A stretch of 64,000 bases of DNA from Arcobacter defluvii (GTDB taxonomy: Bacteria > Campylobacterota > Campylobacteria > Campylobacterales > Arcobacteraceae): positions 1,178,001 to 1,242,000 of the forward strand of contig NZ_CP053835.1 in the NCBI RefSeq assembly GCF_013201725.1. Direction: 5' to 3'. Shown piece by piece: positions 44,579-53,977 of the stretch. The translations under genes were made by a program, and so were the position numbers. The notes under the pieces are model-generated. The model saw only the letters and a program-made list of their open reading frames with translations, did not search any database and was not told the DNA's origin. Positions within the stretch are counted from its first letter, which is position 1. The number at the start of each line of letters is the position of its first letter.

Positions 44579-46183
44579 TTATTTCCCAGATGAAAGTATA
44601 GCTTTATGAATATAATAGTTTATACGATAAATATGAATACTTACTCTATTTATCCATCTAATAGCTTCTAATCTATCAGAACCATCTGGCACATCAAGTT
44701 CGCCTGTTGCGATTTTATTTGCAATATCTTCTCTGTATTGTTGTCTTATCTTTTCAATATCTTTAGTTAATTCTTCACTATTTTTTATTAGTTGGTTCCA
44801 ATTATTTGTTTTTTGAACTAAAATGGTACTTAAAATATTTGTATGAAATTGATTTAATATATCTTTTAGTTCAATTATATTTTTTGCACAAATAATTCTA
44901 TCTTCTTCCTCTTCACATCTTTCATGTAATCTTTGAAGATGGTCTATTGCATGAATTAAATCAACTAAATAAGCCCAATCAGGACTGTCTTTTTGTTTAA
45001 TATGAATTTTGTCTAAAAATTTATGAGTAATATTTAATATATTTTGAACTTCTTTTATATCCATTCTTTGATATTTTGATTCTTTATTTAATATGAATTC
45101 TATATGTTTTAAAATAGTAATATACTCTTTAATGATACTTTGTAGTGTGGCATTTAATGCAAGTTTGGGTTCTTTTAAAAATTCTTCATTTAAATTGTTA
45201 ATAGAATTATTTGAATTTTCTTTTATTAATTTTTTTATGAAATTTGCAAAAATATTTGTAAATGGTAGAATAAGTAATACACTTATAATATTGTATGAAC
45301 TATGAAATACAACTACAGCAATTTGAGCATTTTCTAAAATAAATTCGGGTTTTATATAATTTAGAATTGAAATAAAAGGTGTAATAAACAAAAAAGCAAA
45401 TATAGCACTAATAAAGTTATATATTACATGAGAAAATCCTGTCCTTTTTGCATTGATATTTGCTCCAATTGTCGCCATTGCAGCTGTAACAGTTGTACCT
45501 ACATCCATACCAATAATTAAAGCTAAAGCTTGTTCAAAATTTACTGCACCACCATAAAGTAGAGTTAAAGTCATAGCAATTCCAGCACTAGAAGCTTGAG
45601 TAATCATAGTAATACCAATACCAATAGCAATTAGTAAAAGTCTTCCTCCAAAAGAATCATTAGGTAAAAGATCAGGAGTTAAGATATTTTCAAATCCTGA
45701 AACAGCTTCTTGCATTGTGCTAATACCTACAAAAATAAGTCCAAAACCAGCTAGTGTAAAACCAGCAGAAGCAACATTTTCTTTTGCGAAAAGTTTTAAA
45801 ATTGCGCCTAAAAATATAAAAGGTAAAACAAAAGTTTCAAGATTAAATTTAAATCCAAAGATAGCAACTAACCAACCTGTAAAAGTACTTCCTATATTTG
45901 CACCAAAAATAATACCTAAAGATTGGGAAAAACTAATAATTCCAGCACCTACAAAACCAACAGCAGCAACTGTTGTAGCACTTGAAGATTGTAATAAAGT
46001 AGTCATAATAGCACCACTTAAAGCACCACTATAAGGACTTTTTGTAAAGTGTAACATGGCATTTCTCAATGTATCACCTGCAAGTGATTGTAAACCTTTT
46101 GTCATGATTATTAAACCAATCAAAAATATACCAAGCCCTCCTAGTAGAGTAACAATAACAAGTATTTTTGAAAAATCTATCAT
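44579..46183 (-). CDS. Na/Pi cotransporter family protein with PhoU-like domain
   Basis: 534 residues. Two inverted membrane repeats each carry the QSSSATT/QASSAG motif of the family (MTTLLQSSSATTVAAVGF near residue 62; ITMITQASSAGIAMTL near 197). The last 200 residues are a soluble helical PhoU-like domain. Such proteins take up phosphate with sodium, although some act in other roles. Transcribed alone, seven bases from the end of metX on the opposite strand. Confidence 0.9.
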   Translation of the reverse strand: MIDFSKILVIVTLLGGLGIFLIGLIIMTKGLQSLAGDTLRNAMLHFTKSPYSGALSGAIMTTLLQSSSATTVAAVGFVGAGIISFSQSLGIIFGANIGSTFTGWLVAIFGFKFNLETFVLPFIFLGAILKLFAKENVASAGFTLAGFGLIFVGISTMQEAVSGFENILTPDLLPNDSFGGRLLLIAIGIGITMITQASSAGIAMTLTLLYGGAVNFEQALALIIGMDVGTTVTAAMATIGANINAKRTGFSHVIYNFISAIFAFLFITPFISILNYIKPEFILENAQIAVVVFHSSYNIISVLLILPFTNIFANFIKKLIKENSNNSINNLNEEFLKEPKLALNATLQSIIKEYITILKHIEFILNKESKYQRMDIKEVQNILNITHKFLDKIHIKQKDSPDWAYLVDLIHAIDHLQRLHERCEEEEDRIICAKNIIELKDILNQFHTNILSTILVQKTNNWNQLIKNSEELTKDIEKIRQQYREDIANKIATGELDVPDGSDRLEAIRWINRVSIHIYRINYYIHKAILSSGK

Positions 46184-46272
46184 GTAAACACCAATGTTTT
46201 TTTTAGTTTACATATTTTTTTATTAATTATAGATATAATAGACTCTTATATAAATAATAATGAGGATATTGT

Positions 46273-46461
46273 ATGAATGAAGAGATTAGTTTTGAAGAAA
46301 AAGTTTTAAAAGCAAAAGAACTTTTAGAAAAATTATCAAATCCACAAATTACATTAAGTGATTCTATAAAACTTTATAAAACAGGAATAAAAGAACTAGA
46401 AGAAGCTCAAAAGCTTCTTGATGAAGCTAAGCTTATCTTCTCTGTTGAAAATAAAAATTAA
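46273..46461 (+). CDS. xseB: Exodeoxyribonuclease VII small subunit
   Basis: 62 residues with the XseB pattern: SFEEKVLKAKELLEKLSNPQITLSDSIKLYKTGIKELEEAQKLLDEAK. It pairs with XseA, which is not in the window. GAGGA lies upstream of ATG 46273. The gene ends in a perfect hairpin shared with the opposite deacetylase gene. Confidence 0.9.
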   Translation: MNEEISFEEKVLKAKELLEKLSNPQITLSDSIKLYKTGIKELEEAQKLLDEAKLIFSVENKN

Positions 46462-46488
46462 TCTGATTATTTTAAAGAATAATCAGAT
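46461..46488. terminator. Bidirectional terminator between xseB and the deacetylase gene
   Basis: ATCTGATTATT at 46461-46471 pairs perfectly with AATAATCAGAT at 46478-46488; AATTTT follows on the plus side and T residues on the minus side. Both genes stop in or next to it. Confidence 0.75.
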
Positions 46489-47261
46489 AATTTTACAAAT
46501 TTGAAACCTTTTTCTTTTAATTTTTCAATAACTCTAATAATTCCTTCTCTTGTATGAGATTCAGGATGATTAAAATGAATTATTCCAATTTCTCCACCTT
46601 TTACATTTGCAAAAGCTTCTTCAATTTGCTTTGCACTATAAGTTGCTCCTGCATCACCTAAAACTGAAAATCCTATAACTTCTTGTTTTAAATTATTTGC
46701 AATTTTTACAGCAATTTCATCATAATATGCAGTTCCTGAACGGAAATATTTTGGTCTTTTATTTGTTAGTTCTTCAATCTTTCTTGCATTTAATTCAATC
46801 TCATCAACAAGTTCTGAAATATTAGCTGTTCCACTGATGCCATAAATAGATTTTCCATTTACAGAAGCTGGTTTATGTAAATATCCATGATTTCCTATTT
46901 CAAATAGTGGATTTGAAGCTAAATGCTTAAAATTTTCCATATTTCTATCTATCCATCTTCCATTTATAAATAAAGTAGCAGGGATTTTTTCCTTTTCTAA
47001 ATAAGCTATTAGATGATTATCATAACCCATTCCACTTTCTGTTCCGCAAGCATCCATTGTAAGTGCAATTACTTTATCTTTTGTTTTTAACTTTGTTTTA
47101 ACTCCTGTTACATTTTCTCCCCATTGTTTAGGGTTTTTATTCTGATATTTTTTTTCTATGGACTGTTTTAATTTTTCATAATCATTTGAAGAATTAATAG
47201 AAGCCGAATTAGCACTTAAAGCTAAAAGACATAGAGTTAAAAAAATAGAAGATTTTTTCAT
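46467..47261 (-). CDS. Periplasmic polysaccharide deacetylase-like protein
   Basis: 264 residues with a signal peptide (residues 1-19, LLALSANSA). The NodB fold is recognisable: ALTMDACGTESGM in the place of the TFDDG motif, IPATLFINGRWIDRN, and the zinc HxxxH in GNHGYLHKP near residue 126; IGIIHFNHPESHT is the late histidine motif. Only one of the two motif-1 aspartates is kept. The likely substrate is a cell-envelope amino sugar, by analogy. Confidence 0.82.
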   Translation of the reverse strand: MKKSSIFLTLCLLALSANSASINSSNDYEKLKQSIEKKYQNKNPKQWGENVTGVKTKLKTKDKVIALTMDACGTESGMGYDNHLIAYLEKEKIPATLFINGRWIDRNMENFKHLASNPLFEIGNHGYLHKPASVNGKSIYGISGTANISELVDEIELNARKIEELTNKRPKYFRSGTAYYDEIAVKIANNLKQEVIGFSVLGDAGATYSAKQIEEAFANVKGGEIGIIHFNHPESHTREGIIRVIEKLKEKGFKFVKLSDYSLK

Positions 47262-47403
47262 TTGTTACCTTTTATTGATTTTTCATTACACAATTATAGA
47301 TTATTAATACTTGATTTTAGTCATAGTAATTTAATTATAATTTGCTATTATTATAAAACAATATAAAAATAATAATCTTATGTAATATAGTAAGGAATAA
47401 AGA

Positions 47404-48087
47404 ATGCAAAATGAATTTAATGAATATTTTAATAGACAAATAAAACTTTGGGGAGAAGAAGTTCAAAATTCTTTACAAAATAAAAAAATAGCAATTATTG
47501 GAAGTGGAGGATTAGGATGTACTTTAGGGATTGCGCTTGGAGCATCTGGAATTGGAGAGTTTACATTTGTAGATTTTGATACTGTTGGAGTTCATAATAT
47601 TCATCGACAAATAGGTTTTAAAGTTGGTGATGATGGAAAATATAAAGCAGATGTTTTAAAAGAACTTATAGAATCAAGATGTCCTTATGTTAAAGTAAAT
47701 GCTTATAAGGAAACTTTTGATGAATTTACAAAAAGAGATTTAACTTTTGATTTGATTATTGATGCAACAGATAATCTTCCAACAAGAGCTGCAATAAATA
47801 AATATTGTATAGAACATAATCAACCTTGGATTTATGGGAGTGTTGAAGAATTTCATGGTCAAGTTTGTTTTTTTGAAAAAGCTTCGTATGAAGCAGTTTT
47901 TCAAATAAATGATAGAAAACCAAATGGAATAGCTTGTCCAATTGTTATGCATATTGGTTCCCTTCAAGCAAATTTGGCTTTAAGATATTTAGCTGGTTTA
48001 GAAGTAAAAAAAGATGTTTTATATTATCTATCATTTGATAATGAAGGTATTTTAGATACAAAAAAATTTAATCTTCCTTCTGCTTAA
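47404..48087 (+). CDS. ThiF/MoeB/HesA-type E1-like adenylyltransferase
   Basis: 227 residues. The ATP-binding glycine motif AIIGSGGLGCTLG is at residues 30-42, FVDFDTVGVHNIHRQ gives the DxD/R...Q nucleotide contacts, and DLIIDATDNLPTRAAIN is the D-A-T-D-N motif. The CxxC zinc pairs of MoeB/ThiF are not apparent. NGIACPIVMHIGSLQA holds a possible thioester cysteine. It activates a ubiquitin-like sulfur carrier, which is not encoded nearby. Own promoter region at 47262-47403; AAGGA site before ATG 47404. Confidence 0.85.
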   Translation: MQNEFNEYFNRQIKLWGEEVQNSLQNKKIAIIGSGGLGCTLGIALGASGIGEFTFVDFDTVGVHNIHRQIGFKVGDDGKYKADVLKELIESRCPYVKVNAYKETFDEFTKRDLTFDLIIDATDNLPTRAAINKYCIEHNQPWIYGSVEEFHGQVCFFEKASYEAVFQINDRKPNGIACPIVMHIGSLQANLALRYLAGLEVKKDVLYYLSFDNEGILDTKKFNLPSA

Positions 48088-48265
48088 AAATTTATAAGCT
48101 TAATTATTTGTTATTTAAAAGTTCAAGTTTTAATATATAATATAAAAATAATTTCTTATATTATATATAAAACTTGTAACTACAAAATTGTAATACATAA
48201 CCGAATCTTAAGCCCCTTTTCGATACACTATCCAAATTTTATAAAATAAATATGGGGAATTTTTT

Positions 48266-51200
48266 ATGCCAAAAAGAGAAGATATAAAGTCTATTTTACT
48301 TATTGGTTCTGGACCAATTGTTATTGGTCAAGCGTGTGAATTTGATTATTCAGGTACTCAAGCTACTAAAACGCTAAAAGAACTAGGATACAGAGTTGTT
48401 TTAATAAATTCAAATCCAGCTACTATTATGACTGATCCTGAGTTCGCTGACAAAACATATATTGAACCAATTACAGAAGAAGTTGTTGCAAAAATTATTG
48501 AAAGAGAAAATATTGATGCTATTTTACCAACCATGGGTGGACAAACAGCACTTAATGTTGCAACTTCAATGTACGAAAAGGGAATGTTAGAAGGTGTTAA
48601 GTTTTTAGGTGCTCATCCTGATTCTATTAAAAAAGGTGAAGATAGACATCTTTTTAATGAAGCTATGAAAAAAATTGGTATGGATTTACCTAAAAGTGCT
48701 AATGCTTATAATCTTGAAGAAGCAATTAAAGTTGCAAAAGAGATTGGATTTCCAGTAATTTCAAGAGCTTCTTTTACCCTTGCTGGTGGAGGTTCAGGTG
48801 TTGCATATAATATGGAAGAGTTTAAAAAATTAGCAGCATCTGGATTAGAAGCAAGTCCTATTAGTGAAATCGAAATTATGGAATCTATGCTTGGATGGAA
48901 AGAATATGAAATGGAAGTTATCAGAGATAATAAAGATAACTGTATTATTGTATGTTCTATTGAAAACTTAGACCCAATGGGTGTTCATACAGGAGATTCT
49001 ATTACTATTGCACCTGCTCTTACTCTTACAGATAAAGAGTATCAAGATATGAGAAATGCATCTTTTGCAATTTTAAGAGAAATAGGTGTTGATACAGGTG
49101 GTTCAAATGTACAATTTTCAATTGATCCAAAAACAGGAAGAATGATTGTAATTGAGATGAATCCAAGGGTTTCGAGATCTTCTGCACTTGCATCAAAAGC
49201 AACAGGTTATCCTATTGCAAAAGTTGCAACACTTTTAGCTGTTGGATTTACACTTGATGAAATTACGAACGATATAACTGGAACAGCAGCTTCATTTGAA
49301 CCTGTAATTGATTATATTGTTACAAAAATTCCTAGATTTACTTTTGAAAAATTCCCTAAAGCTGATTCAACTTTAACAACTTCTATGAAATCTGTTGGTG
49401 AAGTTATGGCAATTGGTAGAACTTTTAATGAATCAATTCAAAAAGCACTTTGTTCAATGGAAACTGGACTTATTGGATTTGATAGAATTTTAGATAAAGA
49501 TTTAGATTTCATCAAAAAAGAGATTCGAAGACCAAATGATAAAAGACTTTTATACCTAATGGAAGGTATGAGACAAGGTTTATCAAATGAAGACATCTTT
49601 GAATTATCAAAAATTGATCCTTGGTTCTTAACTAAATTTAGAGAAATTCATGATTTAGAAAAATCTATTGATTCATCAATTTTAATAAATGCAGATTTTA
49701 TGAGAAAAATCAAATCTAATGGATTTAGTGATAAAATGATTGGTAAATTGATTGGTAAATCAGAAGAAGATATTTATACTGCTAGAAAATCTTTAGATGT
49801 TGATTTTGAGTACAATGAAGTTGATACTTGTGCTGCTGAGTTTAAAGCTTTAACACCATATTTATACTCAACTACAAACGTAACAAAACTTCCAAAAATA
49901 GATAAAACTGAATCAACTGATAAAAAAGTTATGATTATTGGTGGTGGACCAAATAGAATTGGTCAAGGTATTGAATTTGACTATTGTTGTGTTCACGCTT
50001 CATTTGCTTTAAATGAAATGGGTGTAAAAACTATAATGTATAACTGTAACCCAGAAACAGTTTCAACAGATTATGATACATCTGATATTTTATATTTTGA
50101 ACCAATTGATTTTGAACATGTACGAAGTGTTGTTGAGAAAGAAAATCCAGATGGTGTTATAGTACACTTTGGTGGGCAAACTCCATTAAAACTTGCAAAT
50201 GCTTTAACAAAAGCAGGAGCAAAAATCATCGGAACAACTGCTGAAGTTATTGATTTAGCAGAAGATAGAAAAAAATTCTCAGCATTTGTTGAAAATATTG
50301 GATTATTACAACCTGATAATGGAACGGCCGTTGAAGTAACTGAAGCAATAGAAATTGCTGAAAAAATCGGATATCCTGTTCTAGTTCGTCCTTCATTTGT
50401 ACTTGGTGGAAGAGGTATGAGAATTGTTTATTCAACTGATGAATTAAAACAATATATGGATGAAGCAGTTTCTGTTTCAAATGATGCACCAGTATTAATT
50501 GATAAATTCCTTGATAGAGCAATTGAACTTGATGTTGATTGCATAAGTGATGGAAAAGAAGTTTATATTGGTGGGATTATGCAACATATTGAAGAAGCTG
50601 GTATTCACTCAGGTGACTCTGCTTGTTCATTACCTCCTGTTTCTATTAGTGATGAATTAATCAAAGAATTAGAGACTAAAACAAAAGAGATGGCTTTAGG
50701 TCTTGGTGTGGTGGGACTTATGAATACTCAATACGCAATTCATAAAGGACAAATTTACTTAATTGAAGTAAATCCAAGAGCTTCAAGAACAGTTCCATTT
50801 GTATCTAAAGCAACAGGAATGCCACTAGCAAAAGTTGCAACAAGAGTTATGTGGGGTGAAACTTTAAGGGATGCGCTTTCTGTTTATGATAAAAAAATTG
50901 TATTTGAAGATAATAATGTTTTAAAACCAAAATTAAAAAATCATGTTGCAGTTAAAGAAGCTGTTTTCCCATTTAATAAATTAAATGGTGCTGATTTACT
51001 TTTAAGCCCTGAAATGAAATCAACAGGTGAAGTTATGGGAATCTCAGATAACTTTGGTATGGCATTTGCAAAATCTCAAAGTGCAGCAAAAAATAATCTT
51101 CCAAAAGAAGGGAAAGTATTTATTTCATTATGTGATTTAGATAAAGAGTTTGCTCCAAGTATCGCAAAAGGTTTAACTGAAAATGGATTTACAATAGTTG

Positions 51201-51511
51201 CAACTGGTGGAACTTATAAAATTATTGCTGAATCAGGGATAGCTTGCGAAAATGTATTAAAAGTAAGTGAAGGTAGACCAAATATTACAGATTTACTTAC
51301 AAATGGTGATATAGCAATGGCTATTAATACAAGTGAAGCTAAGGAATCATCGAAAGATGATGGAAAAGAGATTAGAAGGGCAGTTTTAAGAATGAATGTA
51401 CCATATTTTACAACTGTAGCTGCTGCGAATGCAGCTGTTGAAGCAATAAAAGTTTTAAAAACAAATGATGTTTCAACACCAAAATCAATTCAAGAATTTT
51501 TAAACGATTAA
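48266..51511 (+). CDS. carB: Carbamoyl-phosphate synthase large subunit
   Basis: 1081 residues, the full length. Two homologous ATP-grasp halves are clear: [20 protein letters not shown] at the N-terminus and [19 protein letters not shown] near residue 556; [11 protein letters not shown] in the second half; an MGS-like allosteric domain at the C-terminus ([17 protein letters not shown] near 975). It provides carbamoyl phosphate for arginine and pyrimidines. carA is elsewhere. The 178-base upstream gap holds no gene that I can see. A YrdC-like gene follows one base after the stop. Confidence 0.98.
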   Translation: MPKREDIKSILLIGSGPIVIGQACEFDYSGTQATKTLKELGYRVVLINSNPATIMTDPEFADKTYIEPITEEVVAKIIERENIDAILPTMGGQTALNVATSMYEKGMLEGVKFLGAHPDSIKKGEDRHLFNEAMKKIGMDLPKSANAYNLEEAIKVAKEIGFPVISRASFTLAGGGSGVAYNMEEFKKLAASGLEASPISEIEIMESMLGWKEYEMEVIRDNKDNCIIVCSIENLDPMGVHTGDSITIAPALTLTDKEYQDMRNASFAILREIGVDTGGSNVQFSIDPKTGRMIVIEMNPRVSRSSALASKATGYPIAKVATLLAVGFTLDEITNDITGTAASFEPVIDYIVTKIPRFTFEKFPKADSTLTTSMKSVGEVMAIGRTFNESIQKALCSMETGLIGFDRILDKDLDFIKKEIRRPNDKRLLYLMEGMRQGLSNEDIFELSKIDPWFLTKFREIHDLEKSIDSSILINADFMRKIKSNGFSDKMIGKLIGKSEEDIYTARKSLDVDFEYNEVDTCAAEFKALTPYLYSTTNVTKLPKIDKTESTDKKVMIIGGGPNRIGQGIEFDYCCVHASFALNEMGVKTIMYNCNPETVSTDYDTSDILYFEPIDFEHVRSVVEKENPDGVIVHFGGQTPLKLANALTKAGAKIIGTTAEVIDLAEDRKKFSAFVENIGLLQPDNGTAVEVTEAIEIAEKIGYPVLVRPSFVLGGRGMRIVYSTDELKQYMDEAVSVSNDAPVLIDKFLDRAIELDVDCISDGKEVYIGGIMQHIEEAGIHSGDSACSLPPVSISDELIKELETKTKEMALGLGVVGLMNTQYAIHKGQIYLIEVNPRASRTVPFVSKATGMPLAKVATRVMWGETLRDALSVYDKKIVFEDNNVLKPKLKNHVAVKEAVFPFNKLNGADLLLSPEMKSTGEVMGISDNFGMAFAKSQSAAKNNLPKEGKVFISLCDLDKEFAPSIAKGLTENGFTIVATGGTYKIIAESGIACENVLKVSEGRPNITDLLTNGDIAMAINTSEAKESSKDDGKEIRRAVLRMNVPYFTTVAAANAAVEAIKVLKTNDVSTPKSIQEFLND

Positions 51512-51512
51512 A

Positions 51513-51956
51513 ATGAATCAGAATCTGATTTATTTAGTTCAAACAGATACAACAGTAGGTTTCTCATCATCAAGTGATGAGAAGCTTTCTTCTTTAAAAC
51601 AAAGACCAATTACCAAAAAAATTTTAAATACAGTAGATTCTTTTTCAACATTAAATAAAAATACTAGAATTCCGAAGAATTTTAGAAAAAAAGTTAGAAA
51701 TAGCAAAAAAACAACATTTATTTATCCTAATGGTATGTCATTTCGTGTTGTAGAAAAAAGTTCTAAATTTTACGATTTTATACATAAATTTGGTGTTTTA
51801 TATTCAACATCAGCAAATAAAACTGGTAAAAATTTTGATAAAAATTTTGCTATACTCAATACAGAAGTAATAGTAGAGGATAATAGAGGTTTTTATGAAA
51901 CTAAAGCTTCAACAATTATAAAACTAGCTAAAAAATCATATAAAAAATTACGATAA
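51513..51956 (+). CDS. Short YrdC/Sua5-like protein (TsaC type)
   Basis: 147 residues. It keeps the YrdC landmarks: TDTTVGFSSS (TDTxYG), LKQRPITKKIL (K.RP..K) and STSANKTGK (STSAN.SG), which in TsaC bind threonylcarbamoyl-AMP for tRNA t6A37 synthesis. It is shorter than TsaC (about 190) so the function is likely but not certain. The gene directly follows carB, separated by one base. The following 72 bases lead to tRNA-Glu. Confidence 0.75.
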   Translation: MNQNLIYLVQTDTTVGFSSSSDEKLSSLKQRPITKKILNTVDSFSTLNKNTRIPKNFRKKVRNSKKTTFIYPNGMSFRVVEKSSKFYDFIHKFGVLYSTSANKTGKNFDKNFAILNTEVIVEDNRGFYETKASTIIKLAKKSYKKLR

Positions 51957-52005
51957 AATCATTATTTAATAGTTACTTTTAAGCAAAAATAAACTCAAAC
52001 TAAAT

Positions 52006-52011
52006 TATAAT
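52006..52011 (+). promoter_or_regulatory. -10 element of the tRNA-Glu gene
   Basis: TATAAT lies 17 bases before the first base of the mature tRNA. No good -35 is seen, as is usual for this phylum. Confidence 0.5.
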
Positions 52012-52028
52012 TTCAATCTTCATTTTTT

Positions 52029-52104
52029 GACCCTGTCGTCTAGTGGCCAAGGACGTCTGGATTTCCTCCAGAACACGCAAGTTCGAATCTTGCTGGGGTC
52101 GCCA
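52029..52104 (+). tRNA. tRNA-Glu (anticodon TTC)
   Basis: 76 bases that fold as a cloverleaf. The acceptor GACCCTG at 52029-52035 pairs with TGGGGTC at 52094-52100 (two G-T pairs), followed by discriminator G and encoded CCA at 52102-52104. The anticodon stem TCTGG/CCAGA encloses the loop ATTTCCT, placing TTC at positions 34-36. The T arm contains GTTCGAATC. The 3' end is the apparent junction with a mobile element. Confidence 0.95.
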
Positions 52105-52108
52105 TTTA

Positions 52109-52131
52109 AAAAGCCCATAAAATAGGCTTTT
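52109..52131 (+). terminator. Terminator of the tRNA-Glu transcript
   Basis: AAAAGCC at 52109-52115 pairs with GGCTTTT at 52125-52131 around a nine-base loop, five bases after the tRNA. It would lie inside the element if integration used the tRNA end. Confidence 0.6.
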
Positions 52132-52172
52132 ATTTGAAGAAATGATTTTATACTTTTCATTTTTATAAAAAA

Positions 52173-52190
52173 GGTGTCTTTTTAGGTGTC
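52173..52190 (+). repeat. GGTGTC direct repeat, 12-base period
   Basis: GGTGTC occurs at 52173-52178 and 52185-52190, one helical turn apart, about 70 bases inside the presumed element end. It could be an integrase or excisionase arm site. Two short copies are weak evidence. Confidence 0.35.
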
Positions 52191-52255
52191 CTTATAAAAT
52201 AGAAAAATAAATATTTTGCTAAAAATAAAGTAGCTTTTGAATTATAAATAAAATT

Positions 52256-52387
52256 ACTATTAATTTTAAAATTAACCATTAATTTTATAATTAATACCCA
52301 CCAAATGTACAAACTAATTCCCCTTAATTATAAAATTAATACCTACTCAATTTTTTAATTTATCCCCATTAATTATAAAATTAATGG
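52256..52387. repeat. Cluster of four near-palindromic AT repeats
   Basis: Copies at 52258-52275 (ATTAATTTTAAAATTAA type), 52276-52295 (CCATTAATTTTATAATTAAT), 52324-52340 and 52368-52387. The second and the fourth are exact reverse complements over 20 bases and the third shares 17 bases with the fourth. The last three centres are about 45 bases apart. The set lies between the tRNA and the first gene of the element and looks like binding sites for one protein. Confidence 0.75.
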
Positions 52388-52534
52388 TATGCCAAAAATA
52401 ATATGTTTATTTGGTATCTATAGATTTTTGTATTCCTACAAATACATAGTATTAATACTTTAATACAAAAAAGAAGTAACACTACAGTTGTAGTAGTTTT
52501 TTTATTTAATAGATTATTTTAATTTATTTATTTG
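52388..52534. other. Gene-free stretch with palindromes and a small terminator-like hairpin
   Basis: No open frame with a credible start is seen between 52132 and 52580. This part holds the perfect palindrome AGTATTAATACT at 52448-52459 and a short hairpin ACTACA-GT-TGTAGT near 52481-52494 followed by a run of T residues, which could end a short transcript. Whether a small RNA is made here cannot be told. Confidence 0.4.
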
Positions 52535-52550
52535 TATCGTACGATATAAT
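52535..52550 (+). promoter_or_regulatory. Promoter with overlapping palindromic operator for the SprT-like gene
   Basis: The perfect 12-base palindrome TATCGTACGATA at 52535-52546 overlaps the -10 element TATAAT at 52545-52550, 30 bases before ATG 52581. A repressor bound there would block RNA polymerase. Confidence 0.55.
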
Positions 52551-52580
52551 TTAAGAAATTAAATATAAAAGATTAAATAT

Positions 52581-53366
52581 ATGAATGAAAAAATACCTAC
52601 TTTAGAATTTTATAAAGATTTACAAGAAATCTATAATATTTTTAATAGAGAACTGTTTGATAATACATTACCTAATTGTTTAATAACAGTACAAAGAAAA
52701 AAACAAGTTATGGGATATTTTAGTCCTGATAGATGGATAAATGATAAAGGTAAGAAAAATCATGAATTAGCTTTAAATCCAGCATATTTTGGAAGTTGTA
52801 ATTTTATAGAAATTTTTCAAACAGTAGTTCATGAAATGTGTCATCTTTGGCAGTTTGAATTTGGTACTCCATCAAGAAAAACTTATCATAACCAAGAGTG
52901 GGCTAATAAAATGGAAAGTATTGGATTAATTCCAAGTGATACAGGAAGAGCTGGAGGTAAAAAAACTGGACAAAAGATGAATGATTACCCTGAAAGAGGA
53001 GGTAAATTTGAAAAGTTATGTATTAAAATATTTAAAGATGGACTATATGTTAAGTGGTTTGATAGGTTTCCTAATGAAATAACAGTTAAAACACCTTTTT
53101 CTCAAGAAGATTATCAAGAACTAGATGAAGAAGAGCTACAAGATGTTATAGATAGTTTAGATGATGATAAAATTTTAGAAAATTTATATACAACAGTTGG
53201 AGAGATAATAAAAGACATCTTACCAGTTGAAGAAGTTAGAGCTCTTAATGAAATAAAACAAAAAACTAAATATATGTGTCCACAATGTAGTTCTTCTGTT
53301 TGGGGAAAACCTAATTTATCTATTAAATGTAATTCTTGCAATATTGATTTTTTTATAGTTACTTAA
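52581..53366 (+). CDS. SprT-like zinc metallopeptidase-fold protein
   Basis: 261 residues. The SprT domain shows the HExxH zinc motif as VVHEMCHLWQFEFG near residue 90 and a C-terminal zinc ribbon CPQC...CNSC near residue 235-255. SprT/Spartan-type proteins cut DNA-protein crosslinks in eukaryotes; bacterial copies on mobile elements have no settled role. A relaxase makes a covalent DNA-protein adduct, so adduct removal is an attractive but unproven idea. No clear ribosome site before ATG 52581. It ends at a good terminator. Confidence 0.85.
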   Translation: MNEKIPTLEFYKDLQEIYNIFNRELFDNTLPNCLITVQRKKQVMGYFSPDRWINDKGKKNHELALNPAYFGSCNFIEIFQTVVHEMCHLWQFEFGTPSRKTYHNQEWANKMESIGLIPSDTGRAGGKKTGQKMNDYPERGGKFEKLCIKIFKDGLYVKWFDRFPNEITVKTPFSQEDYQELDEEELQDVIDSLDDDKILENLYTTVGEIIKDILPVEEVRALNEIKQKTKYMCPQCSSSVWGKPNLSIKCNSCNIDFFIVT

Positions 53367-53372
53367 TATAGT

Positions 53373-53417
53373 CTTTTATGCTGCACAAGAAGTGCTGCAT
53401 AAAAGTAAGATTTTTTA
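53373..53417 (+). terminator. Terminator after the SprT-like gene
   Basis: CTTTTATGCTGCAC at 53373-53386 pairs with GTGCTGCATAAAAG at 53392-53405 with one T-T mismatch and a five-base loop, followed by TTTTTT at about 53411. Confidence 0.75.
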
Positions 53418-53977
53418 ACTTTTTATTTTTACTACAAACAATTACAGAGTAATACTTTATTGAACTTATAAATATATGATCTATCAGAGATAGATTAAAT
53501 TTATAAGTTCATGTGTAAAGTAAATTGATTAAAATAGTTGGTCCAATTAAAATTGGAACTATCTATTTTAAATATAATGACTTCTTTTAACTTTTTAATT
53601 TTTTGCTATGCAACAGAAGAAAAACTTATTTATTCTCTTTTCTTTAAATCTTTTTAAATGAACTTTGTTAGTTCAGCTTTTTATAAAATTTAAGTGTGAT
53701 ATGTTATTTTCTTACTTTACTCTGAAAATTTTTTAAATGAGCATATACTCACTTTGTTCCGTTATCCCTCCTTTCAAAAAATTTTAAGCTCCAACCAAGA
53801 AAAAACATATCTGATACACTTAATAAAAAGCCCGATGAACTAACGAAAGTGAAAAAGATTTGTTTTTAAAGAAAAAGAGATAAGTTTTTTAATCTTCTTA
53901 AAAATTAAAAAAAAGAAGAAAAGACAAACCCTCAAAATCTTCAAAAATGAAAAATATTTTTATAAGGAAATTAAAAA
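53418..53977. other. 560-base non-coding stretch with nested hairpins
   Basis: I find no credible gene here. Structure is dense at the left end: TGAACTTATAAAT at 53461-53473 pairs with 53499-53511 and encloses a second perfect hairpin, ATCTATC-AGA-GATAGAT at 53479-53495. A further stem-loop spans 53529-53571 (TTAAAATAG / CTATTTTAA outer arms, TCCAATT / AATTGGA inner arms). TGAACT-TTGTT-AGTTCA near 53657-53675 is followed by T residues. A structured RNA, a replication origin or remnant sequence are all possible. Confidence 0.5.

Noticed and set aside
48088-48265. Leader peptide or riboswitch before carB
   Set aside because: I looked for arginine- or pyrimidine-type attenuation and found neither a short coding leader nor a terminator hairpin with a T-run in the 178 bases.
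52256-52500. CRISPR array
   Set aside because: The repeats are near-palindromic, only four in number, differ in sequence and orientation, and there is no regular unique-spacer pattern or cas gene.
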